The position numbers and the translations under genes were made by a program. Below are positions 1 to 7,754 of a stretch of 15,828 nucleotides of DNA, piece after piece. The stretch spans positions 1-15,828 of the forward strand of contig JBKJUK010000042.1 in the NCBI GenBank assembly GCA_046590705.1, in the 5' to 3' direction. Origin of the DNA: JBKJUK01 sp046590705 (lineage in GTDB: Bacteria > Acidobacteriota > Thermoanaerobaculia > Gp7-AA8). The notes beneath the pieces are model-generated. The model had not been told where the DNA came from. It did no database searches and saw only the letters and a list, made by a program, of their open reading frames with translations. How positions within the stretch are numbered: position 1 is the stretch's first letter; each line of letters starts with the position of its first letter.

Positions 1-1222
1 GCGCGCGGCGCGCGAGGTTGCCATGGCCGATTTCGCGGCGGGCCGGACCACGCATGAACTTCACTTCGCCGACCGAGAAGGGCGGGAAGTTGTAGTGGAA
101 CATGAATTTCTGCAGCGTCTCGCCTTCGAAATCCTCGATGCGCTGCGCTTCCTGCGGGGTTCCGAGAGTGACTGTGACCAGTGCCTGCGTTTCGCCGCGG
201 GTGAATACAGCCGAACCGTGAGTTCGCGGCAACAGTCCGAGTTGAATGGAGATGGCGCGGATCTCGTCGGGACGACGGCCATCCAGACGCTTGGTCTCTT
301 TGGTGATGAGGTCGCGAGTGACCTTCTTCTGCATCTCTTCGAAGGCCGCTTTAAATGCCGGAATCTTGTCTGCTTCGTCGGCAGCCAGGTCGGCAGTCAT
401 CGATGAAAGCACGGCGCTGACGGCGTCCTTTCTGGTCTTTTTGCCTTCGGTGAGAAGAGCTTCCTTCAGCTTGGTGCCGAACTTATCCATCTGTCCGGCG
501 AAGAATTCCGGACTGAATTTCGGAACGTAATTCACGTCCGATTTCGGTTTTCCGATTTCCTGGCGAAGGGCCTTCTGCAATTCGACGATCTTGCGGATCT
601 CTACATGCGCTGCTTCGAGTGCGTCGAGACAGGTCTTCTCGCTGACTTCGCGAGCGCCTGCTTCGACCATCACGATGGCGTCGGCGGTACCGGCAACGAT
701 GAGATCGAGATCCGACTCATCGCGCTGGGCGTTGGTGGGATTGACCACCAGCTGTCCGTCGATGAGTCCCATGCGGACCGCACCAATCGGATTGTGGAAA
801 GGGATCTCGGAGATGACCAGAGCAGCGGAAGCTCCGTTGATTGCCAGAATGTCCGGATCGTTCTCTCCGTCTGCGGACAGAACCAGGGCGATTACCTGTG
901 TTTCCTGGCGGTAACCTTCCTGGAAGGAGGGGCGCAGGGGACGATCGATCAGGCGGGACGTCAGAATCTCTTTCTCAGTGGGTCTACCTTCACGCTTGAA
1001 GAATCCTCCCGGGATGCGGCCGCCGGCGTAGGTGTACTCCTTGTAGTCGACCGTAAGCGGCATGAAATCGCCGAGGACGGTGCCTTCCTTGAAACAGGCC
1101 GTGGCCAGAACAACTGAATCGCCGAGACGTACGAGACAGGCGCCGTTGGCCTGCTTGGCCAGCGTACCAGTCTCGATCGAGAAGGTACGGTCGCCGAACT
1201 GCATTTCTTTTTTGTGGCTCAT
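1..1222 (-). CDS. pnp: Polyribonucleotide nucleotidyltransferase (PNPase), 3' end missing
   Basis: PNPase is a cytoplasmic phosphorolytic 3'-5' exoribonuclease that turns RNA into nucleoside diphosphates and often works in the degradosome. The frame starts with MSHKKEMQFG at 1222 and stays open to base 1, giving about 407 of the usual ~700 residues. The first RNase PH domain is visible (GGRIPGGFFKREGRPTEKEI, then LTSRLIDRPLRP). An all-helical linker follows, then the start of the second RNase PH domain (KRLDGRRPDEIR, THGSAVFTRGETQALVTV, and RREIGHGNLARRA at the edge). The second active site and the KH and S1 domains lie outside the window. The ATG is preceded by AAAGGAAAGC, a reasonable ribosome binding site. 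The gene follows rpsO on the same strand, the order known from E. coli rpsO-pnp. Identification is by recognised motifs and is very secure. Confidence 0.97.
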   Translation of the reverse strand, partial: MSHKKEMQFGDRTFSIETGTLAKQANGACLVRLGDSVVLATACFKEGTVLGDFMPLTVDYKEYTYAGGRIPGGFFKREGRPTEKEILTSRLIDRPLRPSFQEGYRQETQVIALVLSADGENDPDILAINGASAALVISEIPFHNPIGAVRMGLIDGQLVVNPTNAQRDESDLDLIVAGTADAIVMVEAGAREVSEKTCLDALEAAHVEIRKIVELQKALRQEIGKPKSDVNYVPKFSPEFFAGQMDKFGTKLKEALLTEGKKTRKDAVSAVLSSMTADLAADEADKIPAFKAAFEEMQKKVTRDLITKETKRLDGRRPDEIRAISIQLGLLPRTHGSAVFTRGETQALVTVTLGTPQEAQRIEDFEGETLQKFMFHYNFPPFSVGEVKFMRGPARREIGHGNLARRA

Positions 1223-1274
1223 GCTTTCCTTTTGCGCGCCCCACTCATCGAACGCGCTTACGCTATGAATTTGA

Positions 1275-1295
1275 GATCGAAGCAAGACTTCGACC
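1275..1295 (-). promoter_or_regulatory. Hairpin in the pnp leader
   Basis: On the minus-strand RNA, an 8-bp stem (GGUCGAAG / CUUCGAUC, one G-U pair) with loop UCUUG sits about 50 nt before the pnp start. In E. coli the pnp leader contains a stem cut by RNase III that drives PNPase autoregulation. This stem is much shorter, so any shared role is a guess. It has no following T run and is not a terminator. Confidence 0.3.
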
Positions 1296-1450
1296 GGTGA
1301 ATCAGCTCCCGAAACGACGCAGCGCCAATGCGTGCGACCTGATGGATTCCCGGGAGTCAGGCTGGGGTACAGACAAGCTTCGTAAGGAGCGTCCGGCTCG
1401 AGGCCGTCATGGCAGAGACGCTGATCGCGCTTCCTTCTCCAACTCAGCTC

Positions 1451-1481
1451 AAGAAAAACAGCGCCGGCCTTCCGGCCGGCG
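1451..1481 (-). terminator. Rho-independent terminator after rpsO
   Basis: Read on the minus strand, a perfect 8-bp stem CGCCGGCC / GGCCGGCG (1474-1481 with 1462-1469) encloses the loop GGAA, a GNRA tetraloop. It is followed by CTGTTTTTCTT. It starts 18 nt after the rpsO stop. A stable GC stem with a T tract directly after the stop supports a terminator or partial attenuator between rpsO and pnp, as in E. coli where a leaky terminator separates the two genes. Confidence 0.8.
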
Positions 1482-1499
1482 ATGGGGGTGGTGACAGGC

Positions 1500-1769
1500 T
1501 TACTTACGAATGCCGAGCTTCTCGATGATCGTACGGTAACGATCGAGGTCTACCTTCTTCAGGTAGTCGAGAAGACGACGGCGCTGGCCTACGATCTTCA
1601 GAAGCCCGCGACGGCTGTGATGATCCTTCGCGTGAGTCTTGAAGTGGTCGGTCAGGTAGGTAATTCGGTTCGAGAGGAGTGCAATCTGCACCTCTGGCGA
1701 TCCGGTATCGCTGTCATGCGTGCGGTACTGGGTTATGACACTGGACTTCTGTTCCTTGACGTTTGGCAA
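1500..1769 (-). CDS. rpsO: 30S ribosomal protein S15
   Basis: S15 is a primary 16S rRNA binding protein of the small subunit platform. The 89-residue product matches the family's usual length. Diagnostic stretches are DTGSPEVQIALL (residues 21-32), KDHHSRRGLLKIVGQRRRLL (48-67) and YRTIIEKLGIRK at the end. I chose TTG at 1769 as start. It is 6 nt after AAGGAG, it gives exactly 89 residues beginning MPNVKEQKSS, and the frame has no ATG near this point. A longer in-frame reading to 1976 would translate the heptamer repeats and is unlikely. The gene stands between a probable truB terminator and its own terminator, so it may have its own promoter. S15 commonly represses its own translation through leader structure. 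The leader here is short and I could not assign such a fold. Confidence 0.97.
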   Translation of the reverse strand: MPNVKEQKSSVITQYRTHDSDTGSPEVQIALLSNRITYLTDHFKTHAKDHHSRRGLLKIVGQRRRLLDYLKKVDLDRYRTIIEKLGIRK

Positions 1770-1820
1770 AACCTTCTCCTTAAAGCAATCGGGACTACGC
1801 CCATCTTCATGATGGCTCGA

Positions 1821-1850
1821 CAATCTAACAGCGGCGGGGGGAGAAAACAA
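1821..1850 (-). promoter_or_regulatory. Possible rpsO promoter
   Basis: On the minus strand, TTGTTT (1850-1845) is followed after 17 nt by TAGATT (1827-1822) with a TGn extension just before it, an extended -10 layout. It lies about 50 nt before the rpsO TTG start. Each hexamer matches the sigma70 consensus only moderately (3/6 and 4/6). The TTGTTT also serves as the T tract of the preceding terminator, so the call is tentative. Confidence 0.3.
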
Positions 1851-1874
1851 TCCCGCCGGGCTCGCCGCCCGGCG
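1843..1874 (-). terminator. Probable terminator after truB
   Basis: On the minus strand, the perfect 8-bp stem CGCCGGGC / GCCCGGCG (1867-1874 with 1854-1861) has a 5-nt loop and is followed by GGATTGTTTTC. The GC-rich stem and short T tract fit a Rho-independent terminator ending the rimP-truB operon. The T tract is broken, so termination may be partial and read-through into rpsO is possible. Confidence 0.6.
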
Positions 1875-1929
1875 AATGGAGAATGGAGAATGGAGAATGG
1901 AGAATGCAGAATGCAGAATGGGGAATGAC
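1874..1929. repeat. Heptanucleotide tandem array, plus orientation
   Basis: Eight consecutive 7-bp units read on the plus strand: GAATGGA four times (1874-1901), GAATGCA twice (1902-1915), GAATGGG (1916-1922) and GAATGAC (1923-1929). The decay of the unit towards the right looks like an ageing slippage array. It pairs with an inverted array at 1952-1996 and overlaps by one base the stem of the truB terminator. Confidence 0.9.
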
Positions 1930-1951
1930 CACCCAGGGACGCCAAAGCGCG

Positions 1952-1996
1952 TTCTCCAACATTCTCCATTCTGCATTCTTCATTCTCCATTCTCCT
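1952..1996. repeat. Heptanucleotide array, inverted orientation
   Basis: Units TTCTCCA, TTCTGCA, TTCTTCA, TTCTCCA and TTCTCCT run contiguously at 1962-1996, with one displaced TTCTCCA at 1952-1958. These are the reverse complement of the units at 1874-1929 in a shifted phase. The array ends on the last base of the truB stop codon. The two arrays could pair over roughly 30 bp around a loop of about 35 nt. Confidence 0.9.
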
Positions 1997-2907
1997 CACA
2001 ACACCAGCTTCGGCTGCACCGCCACCGGGCCACCATCGGCACGAAGTACTTCTACCACTTCTCCAATCGCGAGCAGTTCGTCATGGAGACTCGTGAGCAT
2101 AACCATCTGATTGAGCTGGAGCTCGCAGCTCGGCTTGAGGATGATGGTCTGGCCCTGCCTCAGCTTCCTCTCCTGGATCCCGTCGATGAGGAGCGACTCG
2201 AGTCCAAGATTCACTTCGCTCATCTTCTGGAACTGCGGGGCTGAGAGTATCTGTTCGATGGTCAGCTCGGCGATGAGAGACGAAGGCACGGCCTGGCTGA
2301 CATCGAGGGATCCGATGGCAGTTCTTCTAAGATTCTTCAGGTGCGCCGGCACTCCAATGGCCGCACCAAGATCAAACGCCAGCGACCGAAGATACGTACC
2401 AGCGGAGCAGCGCACCTTGAACTGCAAGGTCGATCCCTCGACCCTGGTGATGGTGAACTCGTCGATGCGTACTCGCTTCGGAGTGACCGGGACCACTTCA
2501 CCTTTTCTGGCCAGCTCATAGGCCCGCACACCCTGGATTTTCTTAGCCGAGTATGCTGGCGGCATCTGGTCCAGTTCACCGACGAACTGGAGGCGGGCCG
2601 ACTCGAAATCGATCGTTTCGACGTTTACTTCCAGCGGCTCGCCAACGGCCGCACCCGCTGCATCATACGTATCGGTGGCCCAGCCGAACTGGATAGTTCC
2701 CTCATAAGTCTTGTCGATCTTGGTCAGATACCCCTGCAGTCTCGTGGCTCGTCCCAGACAGAGGACCAGCAGTCCGGTGGCCAGTGGGTCGAGCGTTCCG
2801 GTATGACCTACCTTCTTGATTCTGCTGGCGTAGCGGAAAAGATCAACAATGTCGTGCGATGTGGGGCCGGACTCTTTGTCGACCAGTAGCAATCCATCAG
2901 AATTCAT
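1996..2907 (-). CDS. truB: tRNA pseudouridine(55) synthase TruB
   Basis: TruB isomerises U55 in the T-loop of nearly all tRNAs and also acts as a tRNA folding chaperone. The 303-residue protein begins DGLLLVDKESGPTSHD. It carries the catalytic loop VGHTGTLDPLATGLL with the presumed nucleophile Asp40, then YEGTIQFGWATDTYDAAG (68-85), MPPAYSAKKIQGVRAYELAR (115-134) and RCSAGTYLRSLAFDLG (166-181). The C-terminal ~70 residues look like a small PUA-type domain. Length and motif order are normal. The ATG overlaps the stop of the preceding DHH gene as ATGA (2904-2907), so translation is probably coupled. No strong ribosome binding site of its own is visible. The heptamer array begins directly at its stop codon. 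Confidence 0.97.
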   Translation of the reverse strand: MNSDGLLLVDKESGPTSHDIVDLFRYASRIKKVGHTGTLDPLATGLLVLCLGRATRLQGYLTKIDKTYEGTIQFGWATDTYDAAGAAVGEPLEVNVETIDFESARLQFVGELDQMPPAYSAKKIQGVRAYELARKGEVVPVTPKRVRIDEFTITRVEGSTLQFKVRCSAGTYLRSLAFDLGAAIGVPAHLKNLRRTAIGSLDVSQAVPSSLIAELTIEQILSAPQFQKMSEVNLGLESLLIDGIQERKLRQGQTIILKPSCELQLNQMVMLTSLHDELLAIGEVVEVLRADGGPVAVQPKLVL

Positions 2908-3899
2908 GGCAGGACATCACGAAGGAGCGAGACCAGACGCACTTTCGCCTCAGGCATCGGTAGCGGAATGAAGCATCCTGACGCAGCTTTGTGTCCGCCT
3001 CCTCCAAACATCGACGCGACGACCTGCACGTCAACATCAGGTTTGGCACGCAGTGAAACGCGAGCTCCACCGGCCACTTCCTTCATCAATGCCGAAACCA
3101 GCACACCGTCGATGGTCCTGCCGTAATTGACAATCCCTTCGGTATCTTCATTCGTGGCCCCGGTCTCGCGCATGAAGTCGCGTTTGATTTCGATCGTGGC
3201 AATCCTGCCGCCATGGCTGATCTCCATCGTGTTCAGACAGAGTCCGAGCAGCCGGATCGATGCTGCCGAATTACTCTCGTTGATCCAGAGTGAGATCTGG
3301 CCCGGATCAGCTCCGGCTCGGACCATGGCTTCCGCGGCCTCGAATGCGCGCAGAGTCGTGTTGGTGTACCGAAAGAATCCAGTGTCAGTGGCCAGCGACA
3401 CGTACATGGCCGTGGCGATGCGCGGATCGAGCGGAACCTTCAGATGATTCTGATTGAGCTGGAGAATCATCTCGCCGACCGAAGGGGCCTCGAGATCGAG
3501 ATAGTTCACCTCTCCATACATCTTATTTCCAAGGTGATGGTCGATATTGATCACCGGTCCCGGAAGAACAGGAAAGCCGGTGCGCTCATGCTCCGGACAC
3601 TCCATCGTGAAGATTGCGTCGTAACCGGCCGGATAATCGGCCGGCAGAGTATCGGCCACCTTCACCTGCTCAGCTCCCGGAATATGCCGGAGAGGCTTGC
3701 TGAAGTTGTCTTTGACGATGACCTCAGCTTCCTTCCCGAGGTGTCGCAGAATCCCCTGCAGGGCCAGCGAACTTCCGAGGGCATCTCCATCGGGATTCCG
3801 ATGTGAGGTGATGAGAAACTTCCTGCCGGCGCGGATGCGCTCGGCGACCTGCTTCATCGACTCGTCGATTGAAACTTCAGCTTCCTGTTGATCCATCAT
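2904..3899 (-). CDS. nrnA: DHH-family phosphoesterase, NrnA-like (nanoRNase / pAp phosphatase)
   Basis: The family hydrolyses very short RNAs to mononucleotides and, in several members, dephosphorylates pAp. Both activities would complement PNPase encoded downstream. The 331-residue protein has motif I SHRNPDGDALGS (residues 32-43, giving His33, Asp37 and Asp39), motif III INIDHHLGN (Asp120-His121-His122), a further metal-ligand candidate Asp172 in LATDTGFF, and the DHHA1 substrate loop FGGGGHKAASG (about 298-308). Motif II reads FTMECPEHERTG, with Glu where many members have Asp. This looks like a tolerated variant, not a broken site. Two adjacent ATG codons (3899, 3896) precede DQQEAEV, and either may start. 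The gene overlaps the end of rbfA by 23 bp and truB by 4 bp, so it sits firmly in the operon. The exact substrate is not provable from sequence. Confidence 0.9.
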   Translation of the reverse strand: MMDQQEAEVSIDESMKQVAERIRAGRKFLITSHRNPDGDALGSSLALQGILRHLGKEAEVIVKDNFSKPLRHIPGAEQVKVADTLPADYPAGYDAIFTMECPEHERTGFPVLPGPVINIDHHLGNKMYGEVNYLDLEAPSVGEMILQLNQNHLKVPLDPRIATAMYVSLATDTGFFRYTNTTLRAFEAAEAMVRAGADPGQISLWINESNSAASIRLLGLCLNTMEISHGGRIATIEIKRDFMRETGATNEDTEGIVNYGRTIDGVLVSALMKEVAGGARVSLRAKPDVDVQVVASMFGGGGHKAASGCFIPLPMPEAKVRLVSLLRDVLP

Positions 3900-4251
3900 T
3901 CTCTTTTTTCTCTGCAGGCAGAACTTCTTTCAAAATGTCTTCGATCGCAGTGGCGCGGTCTAGAGTTTCGTCCAGCCGGAAATCGAGTTCCGGCGTGTAG
4001 CGGAGCGAAGCCCGCTGACCCAGCATGTATCGAATCTTCGATCCATTCTCCTTCAGCAGGTCGACTGACTTCTGCTTGTCGCCGCTCAGCACACTGATGT
4101 GCACGCGTGCGAAGCGAAGATCGGTGGAGAGCTCGACTCCGGTCACGGTCACGAAACCGAGTTCGGGCTCACGGATCTCCCGCTGGATGATCAGGGCCAG
4201 CTCGTTACGAACCACATCGCCGAGCTGATTCGTCCTTCTGGTCTTCTTCAT
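3877..4251 (-). CDS. rbfA: 30S ribosome-binding factor RbfA
   Basis: RbfA is a small KH-fold protein that binds the 30S subunit and helps mature the 5' end of 16S rRNA, with a role in cold growth. The 124-residue product starts MKKTRRTNQLGDVVRNELALI. It has the typical FVTVTGVELSTDLRFARVHISV core (residues 33-54) and the RYTPELDFRLDETLDRATAIEDIL helix region near the end. Length is normal. It lies between DUF503 (77 nt upstream) and the DHH gene, which starts inside its 3' end. The infB-rbfA-truB order is a standard bacterial arrangement. A GAAGAGG about 9 nt before the ATG can serve as ribosome binding site. Confidence 0.96.
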   Translation of the reverse strand: MKKTRRTNQLGDVVRNELALIIQREIREPELGFVTVTGVELSTDLRFARVHISVLSGDKQKSVDLLKENGSKIRYMLGQRASLRYTPELDFRLDETLDRATAIEDILKEVLPAEKKENDGSTGS

Positions 4252-4328
4252 TCCTCGTCGCCTCTTCGTTACTTCGTCTCAATCCAGAAACTAACTTCGA
4301 AACCGGCCAGCCTTTGTCCGAGGGCTGG

Positions 4329-4667
4329 TTACTCGAACTCGTCGAGTCCGACTTCGGGGAGATCCAGTGGTGCACCCTGATCGAACTGGATGAACTCAGT
4401 GTTCGTCCCGAGCACTCTGCAGCCACCGCTGTTCTCGACGTAGTCGCTGACCGACTCGAAGAGTGCCACCAACGTTTTCTCGTCGCTGGAAACCGCGACC
4501 GCTGCGAGACGTGCACGCTGATGAAGCTCCTGAAACGCGACTTCGGCAACGGAGAGCAGAAACTTGTGCCGCAGCCTCTCGCGGAGGCTCTTCACGACCG
4601 AGCGCTTATCCTTGAGAGACTGAGCTGACTCGATGTGCAACTCGAAGAGCGCGACGCCGACAATCAT
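4329..4667 (-). CDS. ylxP: DUF503 family protein (YlxP-like)
   Basis: This 112-residue protein belongs to the DUF503/YlxP family, usually found between infB and rbfA. Family members have been linked to ribosome or RNA biology, but no biochemical activity is firmly known to me. The family pattern is visible: IVGVALFELHIESAQSLKDKRSVVKSLRERLRHKF in the first 37 residues (given here by its ends, MIVGVALFELHI and LKDKRSVVKSLRERL), then SVAEVAFQELHQRARLAAVAVS, and a C-terminal half with FESVSDYVE. The last ~20 residues are acidic (PLDLPEVGLDEFE) and look like a small extension. It starts 63 nt after the infB stop with no clear ribosome binding site, so coupling to infB translation or a weak site must be assumed. 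Confidence 0.9.
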   Translation of the reverse strand: MIVGVALFELHIESAQSLKDKRSVVKSLRERLRHKFLLSVAEVAFQELHQRARLAAVAVSSDEKTLVALFESVSDYVENSGGCRVLGTNTEFIQFDQGAPLDLPEVGLDEFE

Positions 4668-4730
4668 GGTGAGCAGTGAAAAAGCGGTGCTGCCCGAACT
4701 CGTTCCATCCGGACATCACCGCGACTCTTT

Positions 4731-7706
4731 CTACAGTACGCCTGCAACCTTATCGATCTTGAAAGCCTCGATGATGTCTCCGACTTTCATATCCTGGAAC
4801 CGCTCGATCCCAATTCCACACTCGAAGCCCTGACGCACTTCGCCGACATCGGCCTTGAAGTGACGCAGCGAGGAAATCTTCCCTTCGAGGATGACCCGGT
4901 TGTCGCGCAGCAGGCGGATTCCCGAGCTGCGCGGAATGATTCCTTCGGTGACGAAGCAACCAGCGATCGTACCCACCTTCGGTACCTTGAAGGTGTTGCG
5001 AACCTCGGCTCGGCCCTGGAAAACTTCGTGCAGCGTCGGGTCGAGCAGACCGGTCATGGCCGCCCTGATCTCATCACCGAGCTGATAGATGATGGTATGG
5101 AGACGAATGTCGACTCCTTCCTTCTCCGCCAGGTCGGTGGCGCTGCGCTCAGGTCTGACTCCGAAGCCGATCACGATGGCGTCCGAGGCCGAGGCCAGCA
5201 GAACGTCGTTGGTGCTGATGGCTCCGACGGATGAGTGAAGGATATTCACCTTCACCTGCTCGGTCGAAAGTTTTCGCAAGGTGTCGTTGAGAACTTCCAC
5301 CGATCCCTGAACGTCGGCCTTGATGATGAGGTTGAGTTCCTTGACCGTGCCACTCTGCATCTTCTGGAAGAGTTGATCGAGTGACATCCTCGTTCCCTTC
5401 TGAGACATGGCATCGCGCACTTTCTGCTGACGCATCTCGCCGATCATTCGAGCCTGTGATGACTCGTCGACGACAATGAAGGTGTCACCAGCGTTGGGCA
5501 TGTCATCGAATCCAGCGACGATGACCGGAGTAGCCGGACCAGCGAGCTTGATTCGCTCGCCGCGATCGTCGACCAGTGAGCGAACGCGCCCACTCGCTGC
5601 ACCGGAGAAGAATGCGTCTCCGATGTTGAGCGTACCGTCGTGAATGAGCACGGTGGCCACGATTCCTCGGCCGACTTCCTTGCGAGCTTCGAGCACGACC
5701 CCGCGGGCCGCAGCCGTGGGAGTCGCCTTCAGGTCGAGGATATCGGCGGTCAGAAGAATCATCTCCAGCACATCATCGATACCCTGACGCTTCAGCGCAG
5801 AGACTTCGACGGAGACGACATCGCCGCCCCACTGTTCGACCAGAACACCCGCCTCGGAGAGTTCACGACGAACTCTCTCGATGTTTGCGTTCGGCTTGTC
5901 GATCTTGTTGATGGCTACGATCATCGGCACTTTCGCCGCGCGTGCGTGATCGATTGCTTCCTTGGTCTGAGGCATCACTCCGTCGTCGGCTGCGACAACC
6001 AGAACGACGATGTCGGTAACCTTGGCGCCACGCGCACGCATCATGGTGAACGCTTCGTGACCAGGCGTGTCGAGGAAGACGATCTTCCGACCACGCTTCT
6101 CCACGTGATACGCGCCGATATGCTGAGTGATACCACCCGCTTCTCCGCCGGCAACGTTGGTCTCACGAATGGCATCGAGAAGAGAGGTCTTTCCGTGGTC
6201 AACGTGACCCATCACGGTGATGACCGGTCCGCGGTGAACCGCACCCGCTCCACCATCCGGCGAGGCCGCGATGCGTTCCAGGGTCTCGATTTCCATGGCC
6301 GTCTCGAAAGACACCAGCTCGGCGTCGATGTTCAGATCCTTGGCGATATCGAGCGCCAGGTCAGCGCCGAGAGGAGCGTTGATGGCCAGCATCATTCCCT
6401 TCTTCATCAGGAGATGCTTCATCAGATCGTTGGCTTTCAGGCCGAGCTTGTCGGCGAGTTCCTTCACGGTCACGCCTTCGCTGAGGGTGACCTTTCCTTC
6501 AGGCCGCGCAAAGTTCAGTACGCGTCCGGAGACCGGAGCGACCTGCTTCCGCGAGTCGCGGCGGGTCGACTGCGAGCGACGATCCTCTTCATCGAGTTCG
6601 TTGGCTGTACCGTTCTGCACGCTGTTGCGGAGCAACCCGTCTTCATCAAGAACTGCCGTCGCTGAAAACGGTCCTTTTGTAAAGATATCCGTGTTGTCGT
6701 CGCCGACATTGGGACTCCGCTTACCGCGCTTACCGGTGGTCTTCTTCTTGTCAGGACGCTCGTCCTCGTTATCGACTTTCTTTCTGCGCAGCAGCGGCAT
6801 CGGCGGCGGAATCGCCGGTGGCGGAATCCCCATTCCTCCGCGCTGAACTCCCGGACGCATACCTGGTCCACCAGCGGGACGAGGTCCGTCATTGCGCATA
6901 CCGGGACCAGCCTGACCGGGACGCGGCCGCGCGAACTGACCTGGCTGCTGACTGCCAGGCGCGGGACGGTTCTGCAGGAAGCGTGGATCGGGCCGGAACT
7001 GACGATCCTGCGGAGGAGGCGAAGAAGGACGCCCTGCAGGACCAGACGGGCCGCTGCCTGCTGGTCGAACCGGGCGTGGTGGCTGGGCCGGAGGAACCTG
7101 ACCCTGATAGTTCGGGCGCGGGGTGCTGACCACGCGTGCACGGGGACCGGTACCGCCGACCGTGCGACGCGCCGGGTCTGCTGAAGCGGCCATCGGCTGC
7201 TGCGCGGCCGTAGGCTGAGCGGCTGGTGGCTGCGGCTGAGAAGCAGGAACGGCGGCGGGAGATGCAGGCTCTGCAACTGCCAGCGCGGTCTGTTTGGCAG
7301 CTGCGGCCTTCGACACTTTCGGTTCTTTCGCGACTCTCGCATTTTCAGCGGCTTCAGCTTCGGCCGCCTGCACGAATTCGGCGATGATCGGACCCTGCTC
7401 GGTTGGCGTGCCGGTCTGCTCGGAAGCAGCAAGCGCTTCGCTGCGCGCCGACTTCACGATCGGACGCGGCGGCTTCACGACGACTCCGGCTTTTTTTGGT
7501 TCGCCGGTCTGCTTCTCGTCGCGCATGATGACGTTCTTTGGACGGGAGGCGAGCTTCTTCCCGGTCAGAATCGCCATGATCACCTCATGGTCGATTGATG
7601 ACGACGGGCTTTCCACCTGTACGCCGAGTGACTGAAGCTTGAAAATGAGGTCCTTATCAGGAATCCCCATCTGCTTCGCCAGATCACCTACCCGAACCTT
7701 TGCCAT
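4731..7706 (-). CDS. infB: Translation initiation factor IF-2
   Basis: IF2 is the GTPase that brings initiator tRNA to the 30S subunit and promotes subunit joining. The 991-residue protein is long for the family (E. coli about 890). It begins with an IF2_N helical domain (VRVGDLAKQMGIPDKDL). A linker of about 340 residues rich in Ala, Pro, Gly, Gln and Arg follows (roughly 60-400), then a second IF2_N-like domain (VTVKELADKLGLKANDLMK, 412-430). The GTPase domain has G1 GHVDHGKT (500-507), G3 DTPGH (546-550), G4 NKID (600-603) and G5-like SALK (636-639). Domains II, III and the tRNA-binding C-terminal domain complete it (ending EAFKIDKVAGVL). All GTPase motifs are intact. The start at 7706 follows AAGGAG by 10 nt. 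It lies 48 nt after nusA in the same operon. Confidence 0.98.
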   Translation of the reverse strand: MAKVRVGDLAKQMGIPDKDLIFKLQSLGVQVESPSSSIDHEVIMAILTGKKLASRPKNVIMRDEKQTGEPKKAGVVVKPPRPIVKSARSEALAASEQTGTPTEQGPIIAEFVQAAEAEAAENARVAKEPKVSKAAAAKQTALAVAEPASPAAVPASQPQPPAAQPTAAQQPMAASADPARRTVGGTGPRARVVSTPRPNYQGQVPPAQPPRPVRPAGSGPSGPAGRPSSPPPQDRQFRPDPRFLQNRPAPGSQQPGQFARPRPGQAGPGMRNDGPRPAGGPGMRPGVQRGGMGIPPPAIPPPMPLLRRKKVDNEDERPDKKKTTGKRGKRSPNVGDDNTDIFTKGPFSATAVLDEDGLLRNSVQNGTANELDEEDRRSQSTRRDSRKQVAPVSGRVLNFARPEGKVTLSEGVTVKELADKLGLKANDLMKHLLMKKGMMLAINAPLGADLALDIAKDLNIDAELVSFETAMEIETLERIAASPDGGAGAVHRGPVITVMGHVDHGKTSLLDAIRETNVAGGEAGGITQHIGAYHVEKRGRKIVFLDTPGHEAFTMMRARGAKVTDIVVLVVAADDGVMPQTKEAIDHARAAKVPMIVAINKIDKPNANIERVRRELSEAGVLVEQWGGDVVSVEVSALKRQGIDDVLEMILLTADILDLKATPTAAARGVVLEARKEVGRGIVATVLIHDGTLNIGDAFFSGAASGRVRSLVDDRGERIKLAGPATPVIVAGFDDMPNAGDTFIVVDESSQARMIGEMRQQKVRDAMSQKGTRMSLDQLFQKMQSGTVKELNLIIKADVQGSVEVLNDTLRKLSTEQVKVNILHSSVGAISTNDVLLASASDAIVIGFGVRPERSATDLAEKEGVDIRLHTIIYQLGDEIRAAMTGLLDPTLHEVFQGRAEVRNTFKVPKVGTIAGCFVTEGIIPRSSGIRLLRDNRVILEGKISSLRHFKADVGEVRQGFECGIGIERFQDMKVGDIIEAFKIDKVAGVL

Positions 7707-7754
7707 ACCTGTGAATCTCCTTCAGTAGCACTGCAGAGCAACACACTCCAGAGC

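Noticed and set aside
1297..1494. Small plus-strand frame in the rpsO-pnp gap
   Set aside because: It reads through the rpsO terminator stem, has no ribosome binding site and a low-complexity basic product.
1733..1809. Short minus-strand frame (starting MKMGVVPIALRRR) that overlaps the rpsO start
   Set aside because: It could be a leader peptide, but it has no ribosome binding site and its frame is not tied to any known control element.
1874..1996. CRISPR array
   Set aside because: The units are 7 bp and contiguous, with no unique spacers and no cas genes.
4307..4328. Hairpin CCAGCC / GGCTGG just after the DUF503 stop
   Set aside because: The stem is only 6 bp with a 10-nt loop and no T run; it is too weak to call.
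5640..6665. Long open frame of 341 codons on the plus strand opposite infB
   Set aside because: It is antisense to the conserved GTPase domain of IF2 and its translation shows no family motif. Such frames are common opposite GC-rich genes.
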